From CAYSDH01 sp964429805 (GTDB lineage Bacteria; Bacteroidota; Bacteroidia; Flavobacteriales_D; JABDKJ01): a stretch of 25,242 nt of DNA. The translations under genes were made by a program, and so were the position numbers. The notes beneath the pieces are model-generated. The model had not been told where the DNA came from. It saw only the letters and a program-made list of their open reading frames with translations, and did not search any database. The stretch spans positions 1 through 25,242 of the forward strand of contig CAYSDH010000049.1 of NCBI GenBank assembly GCA_964429805.1, in the 5' to 3' direction. This document shows positions 24,184 through 25,242 of this stretch, piece by piece. The stretch's first letter is position 1; each line of letters opens with the position of its first letter.

Positions 24184-25242
24184 ATGAAAGGAGTAACTAC
24201 AACTATTAAGGCACTATGTTGTCTTTTTGTATTAATGTGCTCAACGACTATGTATTCCCAGCTTGACAGCGTTATCGTGGAGACATATTACGTTGCTGAT
24301 GCAGATGACAACGGAGATACTGATGGCGGTACTCAAATTCCAATTGGAGCAACTACTTATCGTATTTATCTTGACATGTCCGATGGATGGGCTCTTGAGT
24401 CAGTGTTCGGAAACAGCGATCACGACATGTCATTCGGAACATCGACTTATTTCTGGAATAATGAAGACAGAGGTGAGATTTTCGGTGACCAAATTGGTGA
24501 CAACAGACTTGATGAAAACACGGTGCCTCTAGATTCATGGGTGTCATTCGGTGGAGGTTCTGAAGCTCACATTGGTGTCTTGAAGTCTGAAGATGCTGAC
24601 GGTTCTGTTGTTGGTGGTTCTAACAATGATGGTGGTTCTAACGGTGTAGCCGCTGGACTTCTTATCAATGATGACCCGAGCATGTGTGGTGAGCCACTTA
24701 CCACAACTGATGGACTTATTACTGGTGCTCCTCTCGGAACATCAAGTATTGGTGACATCACTGATCTTCTTGATGATTTTTTCGCTGATGGTAACAATGC
24801 CGCAGCAGGTGGAGAATCGTTAACATCAACTGACGGTTCATACTTCGTTCTTGGAGGAACAACTGGTTACGGCACTGACAATCGTATTCTTATAGGTCAG
24901 GTTACTACTGATGGAGATTTTACTTTTGAGCTAAACGTGAGACTCAAGGCGCCAGGAGGTGCTGGTGTTGAGCAGTTTGTAGCAAGTAATCCTCTTCCAT
25001 TGGCCGCACTCATTTCAGGTGTTGAGCAAGTGAATGGTGGACTTTCTTTCTCAAGTGTAGGATATAGTTCATGTCCAGTAGCAGCCGTTCCTGGTTGCAT
25101 GGACGCGAATGCGTGTAACTACAACATGGCTGCCACAGAAGATGACGGTTCATGTGTATCTGCCACAGGATGTGATACATGCTCGGGTGAGACTGACGGT
25201 ACAGGTACTGTAGTAGATAACCCAGAGATTGGAGATTCTTGT
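24184..25242 (+). CDS. Fourth N-module paralogue, C-terminus cut by window edge
   Basis: 353 codons are visible and the frame is open at the right edge. The signal peptide is MKGVTTTIKALCCLFVLMCS followed by TTMYSQ. Residues ~28-285 are the shared N-module (VIVETYYVADADD, TTYRIYLDMSDGWALESVFG, YFWNNEDRGEIFG, TVPLDSWVSFGGG, DGSVVGGSNNDGGS, RILIGQVTTDGDFTFELNVRL). At residue 304 a cysteine unit begins with GCMDANACNYN and DDGSC, then continues ATGCDTCSGETDG, most like the short units S1 and S2 of the giant protein. It therefore probably continues as a second repeat-bearing surface protein and may end in a T9SS sorting domain, but neither can be seen. It has its own predicted promoter after a terminator, so it can be expressed apart from the first three genes. 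Confidence 0.82.
   Translation, partial: MKGVTTTIKALCCLFVLMCSTTMYSQLDSVIVETYYVADADDNGDTDGGTQIPIGATTYRIYLDMSDGWALESVFGNSDHDMSFGTSTYFWNNEDRGEIFGDQIGDNRLDENTVPLDSWVSFGGGSEAHIGVLKSEDADGSVVGGSNNDGGSNGVAAGLLINDDPSMCGEPLTTTDGLITGAPLGTSSIGDITDLLDDFFADGNNAAAGGESLTSTDGSYFVLGGTTGYGTDNRILIGQVTTDGDFTFELNVRLKAPGGAGVEQFVASNPLPLAALISGVEQVNGGLSFSSVGYSSCPVAAVPGCMDANACNYNMAATEDDGSCVSATGCDTCSGETDGTGTVVDNPEIGDSC

Overview
The window looks like a chromosome segment of a marine-type member of the Bacteroidota, most likely Flavobacteriales. The evidence is a PorX-type regulator of the type IX secretion system (T9SS), two proteins ending in a T9SS type A sorting domain, a TonB-dependent receptor with an N-terminal carboxypeptidase-regulatory-like domain, and -7 elements of the Bacteroidota form TAnnTTTG. 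Base composition is moderately AT-rich. There are ten Ns at 4959-4968, so the sequence is a scaffold with one gap. No rRNA, tRNA, CRISPR array or intact mobile element was found.

Layout. (1) 1-3580, minus strand: a tight cluster of an outer-membrane-type protein, porX, tsaE and alanine dehydrogenase (cut by the left edge). (2) 3639-5872, plus strand: an HD-domain phosphohydrolase, then after the N gap a small secreted carboxypeptidase-regulatory-like protein and a MORN-repeat protein, closed by a strong terminator. (3) 5947-10204, minus strand: a lipoprotein and TonB-dependent receptor pair. Upstream of it lies a probable ~95-nt leader RNA ending in an intrinsic terminator, and a perfect 10-bp hairpin sits between the two genes. 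(4) 10642-13901, plus strand: a Na/phosphate symporter with an unusual periplasmic N-terminal domain, followed 17 bp later by a ChrA-type transporter. (5) 14090 to the right edge, plus strand: four consecutive secreted proteins that share one ~240-residue N-terminal module. One is a 2525-residue protein built mainly of eleven 157-residue cysteine-containing repeats.

The most interesting part is region 5. The shared N-module occurs alone (253 aa), with a sorting domain (404 aa), with repeats and a sorting domain (2525 aa), and at the head of a truncated fourth gene that also begins cysteine repeats. It reads as a tandemly expanded family of exported surface or matrix proteins. The giant member is an acidic, almost lysine-free, disulfide-rich and probably calcium-binding fibre. 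At least two members carry the sorting signal for the T9SS, and PorX is encoded about 11 kb away. I cannot assign a function to the N-module; adhesion or extracellular matrix formation is inference.
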